Part shown: positions 8,864 to 18,192 of the stretch, one piece after another
Numbering within the stretch: position 1 is the first letter of the stretch
Layout: each line of letters begins with the position of its first letter
Assembly (NCBI RefSeq): GCF_017877135.1
Contig: NZ_JAGIPH010000001.1
Span: forward strand, 186,001 to 250,000
Source of the DNA: Neorhizobium galegae
GTDB lineage: Bacteria; Pseudomonadota; Alphaproteobacteria; Rhizobiales; Rhizobiaceae
DNA length: 64,000 bases
Reading direction: 5' to 3'
Notes under the pieces: generated by a model
Told to the model about the DNA's origin: nothing
The model's input: the letters and a program-made list of their open reading frames with translations, nothing else
Database searches by the model: none
Program-made: the position numbers and the translations under genes

Positions 8864-11002
8864 TCAGGCCGCCAAGATCGCCAGCAGCAGCAGCGCCACG
8901 ATATTGGTGATCTTGATTGCCGGATTGACCGCCGGGCCTGCCGTATCCTTGTAAGGATCGCCCACCGTGTCGCCGGTGACGGAAGCCTTGTGGGCATCCG
9001 AGCCCTTCAGATGCCGCTGGCCGTCCTTGTCGACAAAGCCATCCTCGAAGCTCTTCTTGGCATTGTCCCAGGCGCCGCCGCCGGACGTCATAGAAATGGC
9101 GACGAAAAGGCCGTTGATGATGACACCGAGCAGCGAGGCGCCAAGCGCCGCGAAGGCCGAGGCCTTGGAGCCGGAAATCAGGAGAACGCCGAAATAGACG
9201 ACGACCGGCGCCAGCACCGGCAGAAGCGACGGCACGATCATTTCGCGGATCGCGGCCTTTGTCAGGATATCGACGGCGCGGCCGTAATCCGGCTTCTCCG
9301 TGCCGGCCATGATGCCCGGGCGGTTGCGGAACTGGGCGCGCACCTCCTCGACGATCGAGCCTGCCGCCCGCCCGACGGCTGTCATCGCCATGCCGCCGAA
9401 GAGATAGGGAATGAGGCCGCCAAAGATGAGGCCGGCCACGACATAAGGATTGGCCAGGCTGAAGGAGATATCGCCGACATCGGCGAAATACGGATACTGC
9501 GCCCCGTTTGCGGCGAAATAGGCAAGATCGTTCGCATAGGCGGCAAACAGCACCAGCGCGCCGAGGCCGGCCGAGCCGATGGCATAGCCCTTGGTGACGG
9601 CCTTGGTGGTGTTGCCGACCGCATCGAGCGCGTCGGTCGATTTGCGCACTTCCGGCGGAAGGCCCGCCATTTCCGCGATGCCGCCAGCATTGTCGGTGAC
9701 GGGGCCGAAGGCATCAAGCGCCACGATCATGCCGGCAAGGCCGAGCATGGTGGTGACGGCGATGCCGGTGCCGAAGAGGCCACCGAGCTGATAGGTGGTG
9801 ATGATGCCGCCGACGATGACGATGGCCGGAAGCGCGGTTGATTCGAGCGACACCGCCAGCCCCTGGATGACATTGGTGCCGTGGCCGGTGACGGAGGCCT
9901 GCGCGATGGAATTGACCGGCCGCTTGTTGGTGCCGGTGTAATATTCGGTAATCACCACGATGAGCGCAGTGACGACAAGGCCAAGAATGCCGCAGAAGAA
10001 GAGATTGGCGCCGGTGATCTCCTTGCCAGCCACCGTGCCGATGGAGCCCCAGCCGATGGTGAAGGACGTGGCAACCGCAAGGCCGACGATCGACAGAGCG
10101 CCGGTGGCGATCAGCCCCTTGTAGAGCGCGCCCATGATGGAGCCGTTGGTGCCGAGCTTCACGAAGAAGGTACCGGCAATCGAGGTGAGGATGCAGACCG
10201 CGCAGATGGCCAGCGGATAGGCCATGATGACCCCGAGCGTCGGCACACCGGCAAAGAAGATTGCCGCGAGAACCATGGTGGCAACGACCGAGACGGCGTA
10301 GGTTTCAAAGAGGTCTGCCGCCATGCCAGCGCAATCGCCGACGTTGTCGCCGACGTTATCGGCAATAGTTGCGGGATTGCGCGGATCGTCTTCCGGGATA
10401 CCGGCCTCGACCTTGCCGACAAGATCGCCGCCGACGTCAGCGCCCTTGGTGAAGATGCCGCCGCCGAGACGGGCGAAGATGGAGATGAGCGAGGCGCCGA
10501 AGCCGAGAGCCACCAGCGCATCGATGACATGCCGGCTGCCCGGCGCATTGCCGAGACCGTAGACCAGGATGGCGTAGTAGATGGAGACGCCGAGAAGGGC
10601 CAGGCCCGCCACCAGCATGCCGGTGATGGCGCCGGACTTGAAGGCGATGTCGAGGCCGGCGGCAAGGCTGTGCGAGGAGGCCTGGGCCGTGCGCACATTG
10701 GCGCGCACCGACACATGCATGCCGATAAAACCGGCCGCTCCGGAGAGCACCGCGCCGATGACGAAGCCGAGCGCGGCAAGCCCGGACAGGAGCGCCCAGG
10801 TTGCGACGGTCACCACCGCGCCGACGATGGCGATGGTCATATACTGGCGCGTGAGGTAGGCCTGCGCCCCCTCCCGGATATAGCCGGCAATTTCCTGCAT
10901 GCGCGCGTTGCCCTGATCGGCCGCCAGCACCGAGCGCGTGGCCCAGGCCGCATAGGCGATCGACAGGAGACCGCAAACGATCACACCCACTATCACTGTC
11001 AT
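8864..11002 (-). CDS. hppA: Membrane proton-translocating pyrophosphatase, K+-independent type
   Basis: 712 residues with about 16 membrane helices. It hydrolyses cytoplasmic pyrophosphate and pumps H+. Substrate motifs are visible: [23 protein letters not shown], here split as [11 protein letters not shown] and [19 protein letters not shown], plus [34 protein letters not shown] carries Lys where K+-dependent enzymes have Ala, so this should be the K+-independent class. The start at 11002 (MTVIVG) begins the first helix. It stands alone, ending in the shared terminator. Confidence 0.96.
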   Translation of the reverse strand: MTVIVGVIVCGLLSIAYAAWATRSVLAADQGNARMQEIAGYIREGAQAYLTRQYMTIAIVGAVVTVATWALLSGLAALGFVIGAVLSGAAGFIGMHVSVRANVRTAQASSHSLAAGLDIAFKSGAITGMLVAGLALLGVSIYYAILVYGLGNAPGSRHVIDALVALGFGASLISIFARLGGGIFTKGADVGGDLVGKVEAGIPEDDPRNPATIADNVGDNVGDCAGMAADLFETYAVSVVATMVLAAIFFAGVPTLGVIMAYPLAICAVCILTSIAGTFFVKLGTNGSIMGALYKGLIATGALSIVGLAVATSFTIGWGSIGTVAGKEITGANLFFCGILGLVVTALIVVITEYYTGTNKRPVNSIAQASVTGHGTNVIQGLAVSLESTALPAIVIVGGIITTYQLGGLFGTGIAVTTMLGLAGMIVALDAFGPVTDNAGGIAEMAGLPPEVRKSTDALDAVGNTTKAVTKGYAIGSAGLGALVLFAAYANDLAYFAANGAQYPYFADVGDISFSLANPYVVAGLIFGGLIPYLFGGMAMTAVGRAAGSIVEEVRAQFRNRPGIMAGTEKPDYGRAVDILTKAAIREMIVPSLLPVLAPVVVYFGVLLISGSKASAFAALGASLLGVIINGLFVAISMTSGGGAWDNAKKSFEDGFVDKDGQRHLKGSDAHKASVTGDTVGDPYKDTAGPAVNPAIKITNIVALLLLAILAA

Positions 11003-11194
11003 ACGATTTTCCTCTCCCAAAATACCGGCCACAGCCTCTGTGCCGGACGAGAACCGCGCGCCTCCCCTCCCAAGGAGCCTGTGACACGGTTCACCACCCA
11101 AGAGTGCGGTGATGAGGAAAGGGCGTCAAGGGTTTACCCGGCAAGGGTTGCTCAACAGCCTAACTTCGTCTGTATTTGAAGGATGTGAGGCAGA

Positions 11195-12418
11195 TCAAAC
11201 GGCGCGCGAGGGCTTCTGCCGGAGAATCAGGGCGCCGATCAGCACCAGGCAGAGGATGGCAACCGGCCAGATGGCAAGATTGATGAAGGACCAGCCATAG
11301 GAGGTGAAAACCTTGCCGGAGGAAAAGGACGACAGGGCCACCGAGCCGAACAGCACGATATCATGAAAGCCCTGCACCTTGTCGGCCTCGTGAGGGCGAT
11401 AGGTGGAGGCGATGATGGCGGTGGAGCCGATGAAGCCGAAATTCCAGCCGATGCCGAGCAGCACCAGCGCGCCCCAGAAATTCCACAGCTCGATGCCGAG
11501 ATGGGCAGTGACGGCGCAGGCCATCAGCGTGACGAGCCCGAGCGCCACGACCCGCTCTGCCCCCAGCCGCGCGATGATCATGCCGGTAAAGAAGCTCGGG
11601 CCGAACATGGCCAGCACATGCCACTGGATGCCGAGCGTGGCGAGTTCCGTCGGGAAACCGCAGCCGACGACCATGGCAAGCGGCGCCCCGGTCATCACGA
11701 AGGTCATCAGCGCATAGGTGCCGATGCCGCAGATCATTCCGGTGGCGAAGCGCTGCGTGGCGACGATTTCGCGCAGCGGCCGTGCCGCACCGCTCTTTTC
11801 CGTCACCTTCGCCGGCTGCGGCAGCTTCAGGAAGAAGAGGATGGAGATAGCGATGAGGCTGAGCGGCAGGAGCGCGAGGAACGTGCCGGCAAAGGTGACC
11901 GGCGAAAAGAGATCCTTGGCCCAGATGGCCAGCTGCGGGCCGATGATGGCCGAAACGATGCCGGCGCCGAGGATCCAGGAAATCGCCTTGGGCTTGAACA
12001 TCGAGGGCGAGGCATCGGCGGCGGCAAAGCGGATCTTCTGGGTAAAGCCGCCGCTGATGCCGATCATCATCAGGCCAAAGGCGAACAGCCAGAAATTGCC
12101 CTTGAACAGCGCGATTGCGGCAAGCGTGCCGCCACAGGCACCGATCAGCGCCCCGGTCATGAAGGCGGCCTGACGTCCGAGAACGCGCGAGACAAGGGCA
12201 ATGCCGATCGCGCCAAGCGCAGTTCCGACATTAAAGCCGGTGACCGGTGCCGTCGCCAGCGACTTGTCGGCGGCAAGCAGCTGGTAGCCGGCCAGTGCGC
12301 CGACGGAGATGGACAGAGGGGCTGCCGCCCCCATCACCGCCTGGGCGGCAGCCAGGAGGAAAACATTGCGGCGCGCCGCCGAAAGCTGCCGTTCCAGTCC
12401 CTCGCCGCCCGTATCCAT
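11195..12418 (-). CDS. MFS transporter, third gene of ribH-nusB operon
   Basis: 407 residues with twelve predicted membrane helices and a central cytoplasmic loop. The first loop contains SRVLGRQAAF, an MFS motif A-like stretch. It starts 12 nt after nusB, so it is likely co-transcribed with ribH and nusB. Alphaproteobacteria have an MFS riboflavin transporter family (RfnT), so flavin or precursor transport is a reasonable guess from context. No substrate residues can be recognised and other cargo is equally possible. Confidence 0.85.
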   Translation of the reverse strand: MDTGGEGLERQLSAARRNVFLLAAAQAVMGAAAPLSISVGALAGYQLLAADKSLATAPVTGFNVGTALGAIGIALVSRVLGRQAAFMTGALIGACGGTLAAIALFKGNFWLFAFGLMMIGISGGFTQKIRFAAADASPSMFKPKAISWILGAGIVSAIIGPQLAIWAKDLFSPVTFAGTFLALLPLSLIAISILFFLKLPQPAKVTEKSGAARPLREIVATQRFATGMICGIGTYALMTFVMTGAPLAMVVGCGFPTELATLGIQWHVLAMFGPSFFTGMIIARLGAERVVALGLVTLMACAVTAHLGIELWNFWGALVLLGIGWNFGFIGSTAIIASTYRPHEADKVQGFHDIVLFGSVALSSFSSGKVFTSYGWSFINLAIWPVAILCLVLIGALILRQKPSRAV

Positions 12419-12430
12419 CTGCCTTACCGC

Positions 12431-12910
12431 CTATTTCTTGGCTTCGACCCGAACCTGCTTGGCAATGCGATCGAGAACCGCATTGACGATCTTGGGCTCT
12501 TCGCCGTCGAAGAAGGCCTGGGCGATCTCGACATATTCCGTGACGATGACAGCGACCGGCACATCCTTGCGCTCAAGGATCTCGAAGGTGCCGGCGCGCA
12601 GGATGGCGCGCAGCGTCGAATCGAGGCGCGACAGCGGCCAGCTTTCGAGAAGCGAGGAGCGCACGAGCGGATCGATCTTGGTCTGGTCGCGCACGACGCC
12701 CGAGACGATGGAGCGGAACCAGGACGGATCGGCCTTCAGATAGGTGTCGCCGTCGAGCTCCTGGCCGAGACGATGCGCCTCATATTCCGCCACGACTTCC
12801 AGAACGCCGGTGCCGCCGATATCCATCTGGTAAAGCGCCTGCACGGCCGCCAAACGGGCCGCGCCGCGCTGGTTGGCCGGTTTTACCGGCTGCTGCAGAT
12901 CCTTCGCCAT
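12431..12910 (-). CDS. nusB: Transcription antitermination factor NusB
   Basis: 159 residues, family length. The all-helical NusB fold is visible: [19 protein letters not shown] at the N-terminus (RNA-binding side), [22 protein letters not shown] in the middle, and [20 protein letters not shown] near the end. It forms the NusB-NusE complex that binds boxA for rRNA antitermination. It begins 3 nt after the ribH stop and is followed by an MFS gene after 12 nt. The ribH-nusB pairing is widespread. Confidence 0.97.
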   Translation of the reverse strand: MAKDLQQPVKPANQRGAARLAAVQALYQMDIGGTGVLEVVAEYEAHRLGQELDGDTYLKADPSWFRSIVSGVVRDQTKIDPLVRSSLLESWPLSRLDSTLRAILRAGTFEILERKDVPVAVIVTEYVEIAQAFFDGEEPKIVNAVLDRIAKQVRVEAKK

Positions 12911-12913
12911 GGC

Positions 12914-13369
12914 TCAGGCGCCCAGCTTTTCGCGCAGTTCGATCATGGAAAGCGCCGCGCGCGCTGCAAAGCCGCCCTTGTCCTTCTCGCTCTTCTTGAC
13001 GCGCGCCCAGGCCTGCTCGTCGTTTTCGACGGTCATGATGCCATTGCCGATGGCAAGCGATTCCGACACGGCAAGATCCATCAGGGCGCGGGAGGATTCG
13101 TTGGAGACGATATCGAAGTGATAGGTCTCGCCGCGAATGACCATGCCGAGCGCGACAAAGCCGTCATAGTTGACACCGCCCTGCTCAGCCGCATCGAGCG
13201 CCATGGCAATCGCCGGCGGGATCTCGAGCGCGCCCGGAACCGTCACCACGTCATAGGTCGCACCGGCTTCGGTGAGCGCGGACGTCGCGCCATCGAGCAG
13301 CGCATCGGCCATGTCGTCATAGAAACGAGCTTCGACAATGAGGAGGTGAGGCTTCAAAGAATCGGTCAT
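12914..13369 (-). CDS. ribH: 6,7-dimethyl-8-ribityllumazine synthase
   Basis: 151 residues. It condenses the ribityl-uracil intermediate with dihydroxybutanone phosphate in the penultimate riboflavin step. Visible marks are [32 protein letters not shown], and [16 protein letters not shown] with the catalytic-region His. The start at 13369 (MTDSLKP) is preferred to an upstream in-frame ATG at 13387. It heads a ribH-nusB-MFS operon. I looked for an FMN riboswitch in 13370-13537 and saw none. Confidence 0.96.
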   Translation of the reverse strand: MTDSLKPHLLIVEARFYDDMADALLDGATSALTEAGATYDVVTVPGALEIPPAIAMALDAAEQGGVNYDGFVALGMVIRGETYHFDIVSNESSRALMDLAVSESLAIGNGIMTVENDEQAWARVKKSEKDKGGFAARAALSMIELREKLGA

Positions 13370-13537
13370 GGGTCGTCCTGGTCGCAATTCTGCGAAATGA
13401 TCTGTTGGGAATTGCGGCGGTCAAACCACGCCACGCGCGCCTTGGCAAGCGATTTTCGAGTTTGGCTGCTGTTCAGGGCGCCCGCAGGTCCTATAGAAAG
13501 GCGCCAAAGCCTGCCATTGTTCAACCGGAATGACCTT

Positions 13538-14074
13538 ATGCCCCCGATCCCGACGATCGAAACGCAGCGTTTGACGCTTCGCCCCCACCACCTTGATGAC
13601 TTCGACAGTTTTGTTGCCCTCTGGGCCGATCCGGCCGTTTCGCTCTATGTGGGCGGCAGGCCGGCGACGCGCGAGGAAGTCTGGCAAAAGCTGATGCAGC
13701 GCACCGGCATGTGGCACCACATGGGTTTTGGCTTTCTGGTCATCGAGGAGAAAGAAAGCGGAAAACTGGTGGGCGAAGCGGGCTTTCACGAGGCGCGCCG
13801 CCCGCTCACCCCTTCGATCGAGGGCACGCTGGAAACCGGCTGGATGGTTTTACCTGAACATTGGGGAAAGGGCTATGCCAGCGAGGCGGTGGCCGCCCTC
13901 ATCGCGTGGGGCGAGCAGAATTTCAGAGCCATGGACATGAGTGCCATCATCCACCCCGATAACGGCGCTTCCCTTGCCGTGGCGCGCAAGGCCGGTTTTT
14001 TCGAAATCGCCCGCACCGAATACAAGGGACCCTGCGTGGTTCTTCTGCGCCCGCGCCGGGAAGATGCCGCCTGA
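13538..14074 (+). CDS. GNAT N-acetyltransferase (RimJ/RimL-like)
   Basis: 178 residues. It begins IETQRLTLRPHHLDDFDSF, the usual opening of the RimJ/RimL branch. The acetyl-CoA pyrophosphate loop is LPEHWGKGYASEAVAALI, and NGASLAVARKAGF is the conserved terminal helix. GGAA 7 nt before the ATG at 13538 supports this start. It lies on plus between two minus-strand riboflavin blocks and separates ribH from ribE, an apparent insertion into an otherwise coherent cluster. The acceptor substrate is unknown. Confidence 0.9.
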   Translation: MPPIPTIETQRLTLRPHHLDDFDSFVALWADPAVSLYVGGRPATREEVWQKLMQRTGMWHHMGFGFLVIEEKESGKLVGEAGFHEARRPLTPSIEGTLETGWMVLPEHWGKGYASEAVAALIAWGEQNFRAMDMSAIIHPDNGASLAVARKAGFFEIARTEYKGPCVVLLRPRREDAA

Positions 14075-14099
14075 GGCGGCGGCGTAGCCTCAGTCTGCC

Positions 14100-14714
14100 T
14101 CAGCGGCTTGCCGGAAACTCCGCAAGGCGTGCGGCATAGCGCGCCATCGTATCGACTTCGAAATTGACGAAATCGCCGGCTTTGAGATCGCCCCAGGTGG
14201 TGACTTCCAGCGTGTGGCGAATGAGCAGGACATCGAAATTGGCGCCATCAACGGCATTGACGGTGAGCGAGGTGCCGTCCAGCGCGACAGAGCCTTTTGG
14301 CGCGACGAAACGGGCCAGCGCCTCGGGCGCGCGCAGGCGGATGCGCACGGCCTCGCCTTCGGCGGTGATCGACAGCACTTCGGCCTTGCCATCGACATGT
14401 CCGGACACGATATGGCCGCCCAGTTCGTCGCCGATCTTCAGCGCCCGTTCCAGGTTGATGCGGCGGCCTGGAGCCCAGGAGGAAATCGTCGTCAGCCGCA
14501 GCGCCTCTTCCCAGGCTTCCACCTCGAACCAGCGCTCGTTGCTGCCGTCCTCGGGCAGTTTCGTCACCGTCAGGCACACGCCCGAATGGGAGATGGAGGC
14601 GCCGATATCGATGGTTTTCGGATCATAGGCGGTGTTGACGCGAAGGCGCACGCCCTCATCGAGCGGCGAGAGGTCGGCGACAGTGCCGACATCGGTCACG
14701 ATACCTGTAAACAT
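14100..14714 (-). CDS. ribE: Riboflavin synthase alpha chain
   Basis: 204 residues with two tandem lumazine-binding barrels: MFTGIVTDVGTVADLSP opens the first and LGGHIVSGHVDGKAEV the second. It dismutates two lumazines to riboflavin. Its start lies 19 nt inside the 3' end of ribD, so the two are translationally linked. It is the last gene of glyA-nrdR-ribD-ribE. The C-terminal ARYAARLAE helix, needed for trimer formation in the family, is present. Confidence 0.96.
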   Translation of the reverse strand: MFTGIVTDVGTVADLSPLDEGVRLRVNTAYDPKTIDIGASISHSGVCLTVTKLPEDGSNERWFEVEAWEEALRLTTISSWAPGRRINLERALKIGDELGGHIVSGHVDGKAEVLSITAEGEAVRIRLRAPEALARFVAPKGSVALDGTSLTVNAVDGANFDVLLIRHTLEVTTWGDLKAGDFVNFEVDTMARYAARLAEFPASR

Positions 14715-16153
14715 TGAAAGTCCCTCTCATATTCCGAGCAGCAGTCCTCGCCGAAGCGAAGCCGGCGGACGGCGCTGTATTCCTGCGGGATATCGGTGCG
14801 GGCAAGCGGCGATTCAATGCCGCCCTCGCCGATCTCGACCGGCCCTTCGAGAAGAAGGATGCGATCCACCAGCCCGGCCTCCAGGAAGGCGCGGGCAACA
14901 GTGGCGCCGCCCTCCACCAGAACGGAGGAAAGGCCGCGGGCGGCAAGCGCCGTCAGAAGCGATGCGAGATCATCCACCTCAAGGATTTCGACCCCGGCCT
15001 CGACCAGATGCTGGCGGCGGGTGGAAAGTGCCTGCGCGGTGTCAGACGCCGGCGTCGGCGCAAGTGCGCTATCGGCGGACGGATGGGCCGGCGTCGGCGC
15101 AAGATTGTCCCCCTCTGCCCTGCCGGGCATCTCCCCCACAGGGGGGGAGATCAGGGAGGATGCCGCCTGCCCGTCCGCTTGTGTCCGTGCGGGGGAAGCG
15201 GGTGGTGGGGTGGCGGAAGTGGGGTGCGGGGTGGCGGAAGAAGCCTGCGCCGCGGGGGTGGAAGCGTGGGGGCTATTGGGGAACGGATGCGCTGGCGGCG
15301 GGGTGATCTCCCCCCCTGTGGGGGAGATCCCCGGCAGGGCAGAGGGGGGTGTGCGCAGCGCAGCCAGGATGACCGGGACATTGCGCGCGGTCTTCACCAG
15401 CTTCGACGTCAGCGGCAGGCGCAGGTGGTGGTCGAGCACGATGCGCATCGGCGAGCGATGCTCCAGCCCGTGCAGACGCACCGTCAGTTCGGGATCATCG
15501 GCGATCGCCGTGCCGATGCCGACAAGGATGGCATCCGTTTCGGCCCGCAGCGCCTGCATGTTGGCGCGCGAGACGGGTCCGGTAATGGCGACCTGCCCGG
15601 CGCCCGTGCGGCCGATCATGCCATCCTTCGATACGGCAAGCTTCAGCGTCACATGGGCCCGCGCTTTGGTCTGGCGCATCAGATACGCGGCAAGCGTCCG
15701 GCGGCCTTCGGCCTCCAGCACGCCCGTCTCCACGGTGATGCCGGCCTCGCGCAGAATGGCAAACCCGCGACCGGAGACACGGGGATCGGGATCGGCAAGG
15801 CACACGACCACGCGGGCGATGCCGGCGGCGACCAGCGCATTGGCGCAGGGCGGCGTGCGGCCATAATGGGAGCATGGTTCCAGCGTCACATAGGCGGTGG
15901 CGCCGCGCGCCGCCTCCCCCGCCTTGGCAAGCGCCTGGGTTTCGGCATGCGGGCGGCCGCCGACGGCGGTCACGGCGGCGCCGATGATGACGCCGTCCTT
16001 GACGATCACGCAACCGACGGAGGGATTGGTGCCGGTCTGGCCGGTGTGCTGGCGCGACAGCGCAAGGGCTGCGGCCATGAAGCGCTGGTCGTCCGAATAA
16101 TTGTCGTCAGCATCCGGCCCAAAGGGCCGGCAATCCGCGGCCGCCCCGCCCAT
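14696..16153 (-). CDS. ribD: Bifunctional deaminase/reductase RibD with palindromic-element insertion
   Basis: 485 residues, about 100 more than usual. The deaminase domain (residues about 20-150) has the zinc motif HAETQAL with TLEPCSHYGRTPPCANAL. The reductase domain runs from about 165 (HVTLKLAVSKDGMIGR) to the end, with VLVEGGATVARAFL. It is interrupted between residues about 269 and 349 by a Pro/Ala/Ser-rich stretch encoded by a 240-nt inverted-repeat element, and a further repeat-rich linker follows. Reading frame is kept and both sides stay recognisable, so the enzyme is probably functional. It catalyses two early riboflavin steps. It starts 3 nt after nrdR. Confidence 0.93.
   Translation of the reverse strand: MGGAAADCRPFGPDADDNYSDDQRFMAAALALSRQHTGQTGTNPSVGCVIVKDGVIIGAAVTAVGGRPHAETQALAKAGEAARGATAYVTLEPCSHYGRTPPCANALVAAGIARVVVCLADPDPRVSGRGFAILREAGITVETGVLEAEGRRTLAAYLMRQTKARAHVTLKLAVSKDGMIGRTGAGQVAITGPVSRANMQALRAETDAILVGIGTAIADDPELTVRLHGLEHRSPMRIVLDHHLRLPLTSKLVKTARNVPVILAALRTPPSALPGISPTGGEITPPPAHPFPNSPHASTPAAQASSATPHPTSATPPPASPARTQADGQAASSLISPPVGEMPGRAEGDNLAPTPAHPSADSALAPTPASDTAQALSTRRQHLVEAGVEILEVDDLASLLTALAARGLSSVLVEGGATVARAFLEAGLVDRILLLEGPVEIGEGGIESPLARTDIPQEYSAVRRLRFGEDCCSEYERDFQCLQVS
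15048..15103. repeat. 17-bp direct repeat inside ribD linker
   Basis: GCCGGCGTCGGCGCAAG occurs at 15048-15064 and again at 15087-15103, a 39-bp period. It encodes part of the repeated LAPTPA peptide on the minus strand. It adjoins the left arm of the palindromic element and suggests local duplication. Confidence 0.85.
15109..15153. repeat. Left arm of inverted palindromic element in ribD
   Basis: A 45-nt unit beginning CCCCCTCTGCCCTGCCGGG and ending GGGGGGGAGATCA. It is the reverse complement of 15304-15348 with one mismatch (C at 15128, where the other arm's complement has G). Internally ATCTCCCCC-ACA-GGGGGGGAGAT is itself a hairpin. Very similar C/G-rich palindromes are scattered between genes in rhizobial genomes; that is recollection, not a search. 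Confidence 0.92.
15304..15348. repeat. Right arm of inverted palindromic element in ribD
   Basis: The partner of 15109-15153, in opposite orientation, 150 nt away; the whole element is 240 nt, exactly 80 codons. On the ribD strand this arm reads as PPSALPGISPTGGEIT, and the other as SPPVGEMPGRAEG, so the same element is translated in both orientations. Confidence 0.92.
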
Positions 16154-16156
16154 GGC

Positions 16157-16636
16157 TCAGGAATCCACGGTGGAATCGCGGCCGATACGGGCGCTGATCT
16201 CGGCAATCACCTTTTCGAAATCCTCCGCATGGGAGAAATCGCGATAGACCGAGGCATAGCGGACGAAGGCCACGTCATCGAGGCTTTTCAGGGCCTCCAG
16301 AACCTGAAGGCCGATCTGTTCGGACGAAATCTCGCTCTCGCCCGAACTTTCGAGCCGCCGCACGATGCCCGACACCGCCCGCTCGATGCGGTCGTTGTCG
16401 ACGGGCCGCTTGCGTAGCGCGATCTGGAACGACCGCACCAGCTTGTTGCGGTCGAAAGGTACCTTGCGGCCCGTCTTCTTCGTCACCATGAGCTCGCGCA
16501 ACTGCACGCGCTCAAACGTAGTGAAGCGACCGCCACAATCGGGGCAGATGCGCCGCCGGCGGATGGAGGTGAAATCCTCGGCCGGACGCGAATCCTTGAC
16601 CTGGCTGTCTTCGGAACCGCAATAGGGGCAGCGCAT
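16157..16636 (-). CDS. nrdR: Transcriptional repressor NrdR
   Basis: 159 residues. The N-terminal zinc ribbon is CPYC (Cys3, Cys6) with CPDC (Cys31, Cys34). An ATP-cone domain follows from about residue 46 ([20 protein letters not shown]). NrdR senses dATP/ATP and represses ribonucleotide reductase genes through NrdR boxes. It starts 15 nt after glyA and is followed by ribD after 3 nt. The glyA-nrdR-rib order is typical of this group. No NrdR box pair was noticed in the window. Confidence 0.97.
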   Translation of the reverse strand: MRCPYCGSEDSQVKDSRPAEDFTSIRRRRICPDCGGRFTTFERVQLRELMVTKKTGRKVPFDRNKLVRSFQIALRKRPVDNDRIERAVSGIVRRLESSGESEISSEQIGLQVLEALKSLDDVAFVRYASVYRDFSHAEDFEKVIAEISARIGRDSTVDS

Positions 16637-16651
16637 CCGTTCAAAGGCCTC

Positions 16652-17941
16652 TTACATATAGGGGTACATCGGGAAACGATCGGTGAGCGTGACGACCTTG
16701 TCGCGCACCGAGGCTTCCACGGCGGCATTGCCCTCATCCGAATTGGCAACCTTCAGGCCATCGAGAACCTCGACGATCAGATTGCCGATTTCGGCGAATT
16801 CCGCTTCCTTAAAGCCGCGCGTCGTGCCGGCCGGCGTGCCGAGACGGATGCCGGAGGTGACGAAGGGCTTTTCCGGATCGAACGGGATGCCGTTCTTGTT
16901 GCAGGTGACGAAGGCGCGGCCAAGCGCTGCTTCCGCCCGCTTGCCGGTGGCGTTCTTCTTGCGCAGATCGACCAGCATCAGGTGGTTGTCGGTGCCGCCG
17001 GACACGATATCGAGATTGTGGCTGATCAGGGTATCGGCCAGAACCTTGGCGTTCTTCACCACCTGGGCGGCATAATCCTTGAATTCCGGCTGCAGCGCTT
17101 CGCCGAAGGCAACGGCCTTTGCGGCAATCACATGCATCAGCGGGCCACCCTGCAGGCCGGGGAAGACGGCCGAATTGAACTTCTTGGCCAGATCCTCATG
17201 GTTGGTGAGGATCATGCCGCCGCGCGGGCCACGCAGCGACTTGTGGGTCGTGGTGGTGGCGACATGGCAATGCGGGAACGGCGACGGGTGCACGCCACCG
17301 GCCACCAGACCGGCGATGTGGGCCATGTCGACCATCAGATAGGCACCGACCGAGTCGGCGATCTCGCGGAAACGCTGCCAGTCCCAGATGCGGGAATAGG
17401 CGGTGCCGCCGGCAATGATCAGCTTCGGCTTGTGTTCTTCGGCCTTGCGGGCGACTTCATCCATGTCGAGCTGGTTGTCGTCTTCGCGCACGCCGTAGGA
17501 AACGACGTTGAACCACTTGCCGGACATGTTGACCGGCGAACCATGCGTCAGGTGACCGCCGGAATTGAGGTCGAGGCCCATGAAGGTGTCGCCCGGCTGC
17601 AGGAGCGCCAGGAACACGGCCTGGTTCATCTGCGAACCGGAATTCGGCTGAACGTTGGCAAAGCCGACGCCGAACAGTTTCTTCGCGCGTTCGATGGCCA
17701 GTTCTTCGGCAATATCGACAAACTGGCAGCCGCCATAATAGCGCTTGCCCGGATAGCCTTCCGCATACTTGTTGGTCATGATCGAGCCCTGGGCTTCGAG
17801 CACGGCGCGCGAGACGATGTTTTCGGACGCGATCAATTCGATCTCGTGACGCTGGCGACCCAGTTCCTTCTCGATCGCACCAAAGATATCCGGATCTGTA
17901 TCGGCGAGCGAACGGGAGAAGAATGCATCTCTATGCGACAT
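16652..17941 (-). CDS. glyA: Serine hydroxymethyltransferase
   Basis: 429 residues, full length. It interconverts serine and glycine with tetrahydrofolate, feeding C1 units to purines and thymidylate. The PLP lysine is Lys234 in [29 protein letters not shown] and [16 protein letters not shown] are also diagnostic. It is the first gene of the glyA-nrdR-ribD-ribE unit. The 251 nt upstream hold its promoter and the ldtP terminator; no riboswitch could be recognised there. Confidence 0.98.
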   Translation of the reverse strand: MSHRDAFFSRSLADTDPDIFGAIEKELGRQRHEIELIASENIVSRAVLEAQGSIMTNKYAEGYPGKRYYGGCQFVDIAEELAIERAKKLFGVGFANVQPNSGSQMNQAVFLALLQPGDTFMGLDLNSGGHLTHGSPVNMSGKWFNVVSYGVREDDNQLDMDEVARKAEEHKPKLIIAGGTAYSRIWDWQRFREIADSVGAYLMVDMAHIAGLVAGGVHPSPFPHCHVATTTTHKSLRGPRGGMILTNHEDLAKKFNSAVFPGLQGGPLMHVIAAKAVAFGEALQPEFKDYAAQVVKNAKVLADTLISHNLDIVSGGTDNHLMLVDLRKKNATGKRAEAALGRAFVTCNKNGIPFDPEKPFVTSGIRLGTPAGTTRGFKEAEFAEIGNLIVEVLDGLKVANSDEGNAAVEASVRDKVVTLTDRFPMYPYM

Positions 17942-18125
17942 GTCGGGGCTCCTGGAAGAAACTGATGCGAAGGCGTCTTAGCGGCACGCCTTCATAAGGG
18001 CAATACGCAGCGCGATATTTGCAGATCAATCCGCCGCATCGGGCTCTCACAAAGGCGCTTTCGCGCTCGATTGCGACACCATGACCCGGCCCGGCCGTTT
18101 TCCCCATGGGCAGTCGAGCCGCAAC

Positions 18126-18161
18126 CACAAACGGCGGCCCCTTTCTTCAAGGAGCCGCCGT
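18126..18161 (-). terminator. Terminator downstream of ldtP
   Basis: ACGGCGGC at 18131-18138 pairs with GCCGCCGT at 18154-18161. Read on the minus strand, the stem is followed by TTGTGG. It lies 32 nt past the ldtP stop. The U-tract is short, so strength is uncertain. Confidence 0.65.
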
Positions 18162-18192
18162 CCGGGGCGTGCCTGAGGCAACAGGCCGCGTG

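Noticed and set aside
11363-13537. Very long open frame on plus, antisense to MFS, nusB and ribH, running into the GNAT gene
   Set aside because: It is the mirror of third-position GC bias in the minus-strand genes; only the last 178 codons (the GNAT) have a protein-like sequence and their own ribosome site.
13370-13537. FMN riboswitch before ribH
   Set aside because: None of the conserved RFN-element blocks is recognisable.
17942-18130. Riboswitch upstream of glyA
   Set aside because: No glycine, SAM or tetrahydrofolate-type core could be seen; only the ldtP terminator is clear.
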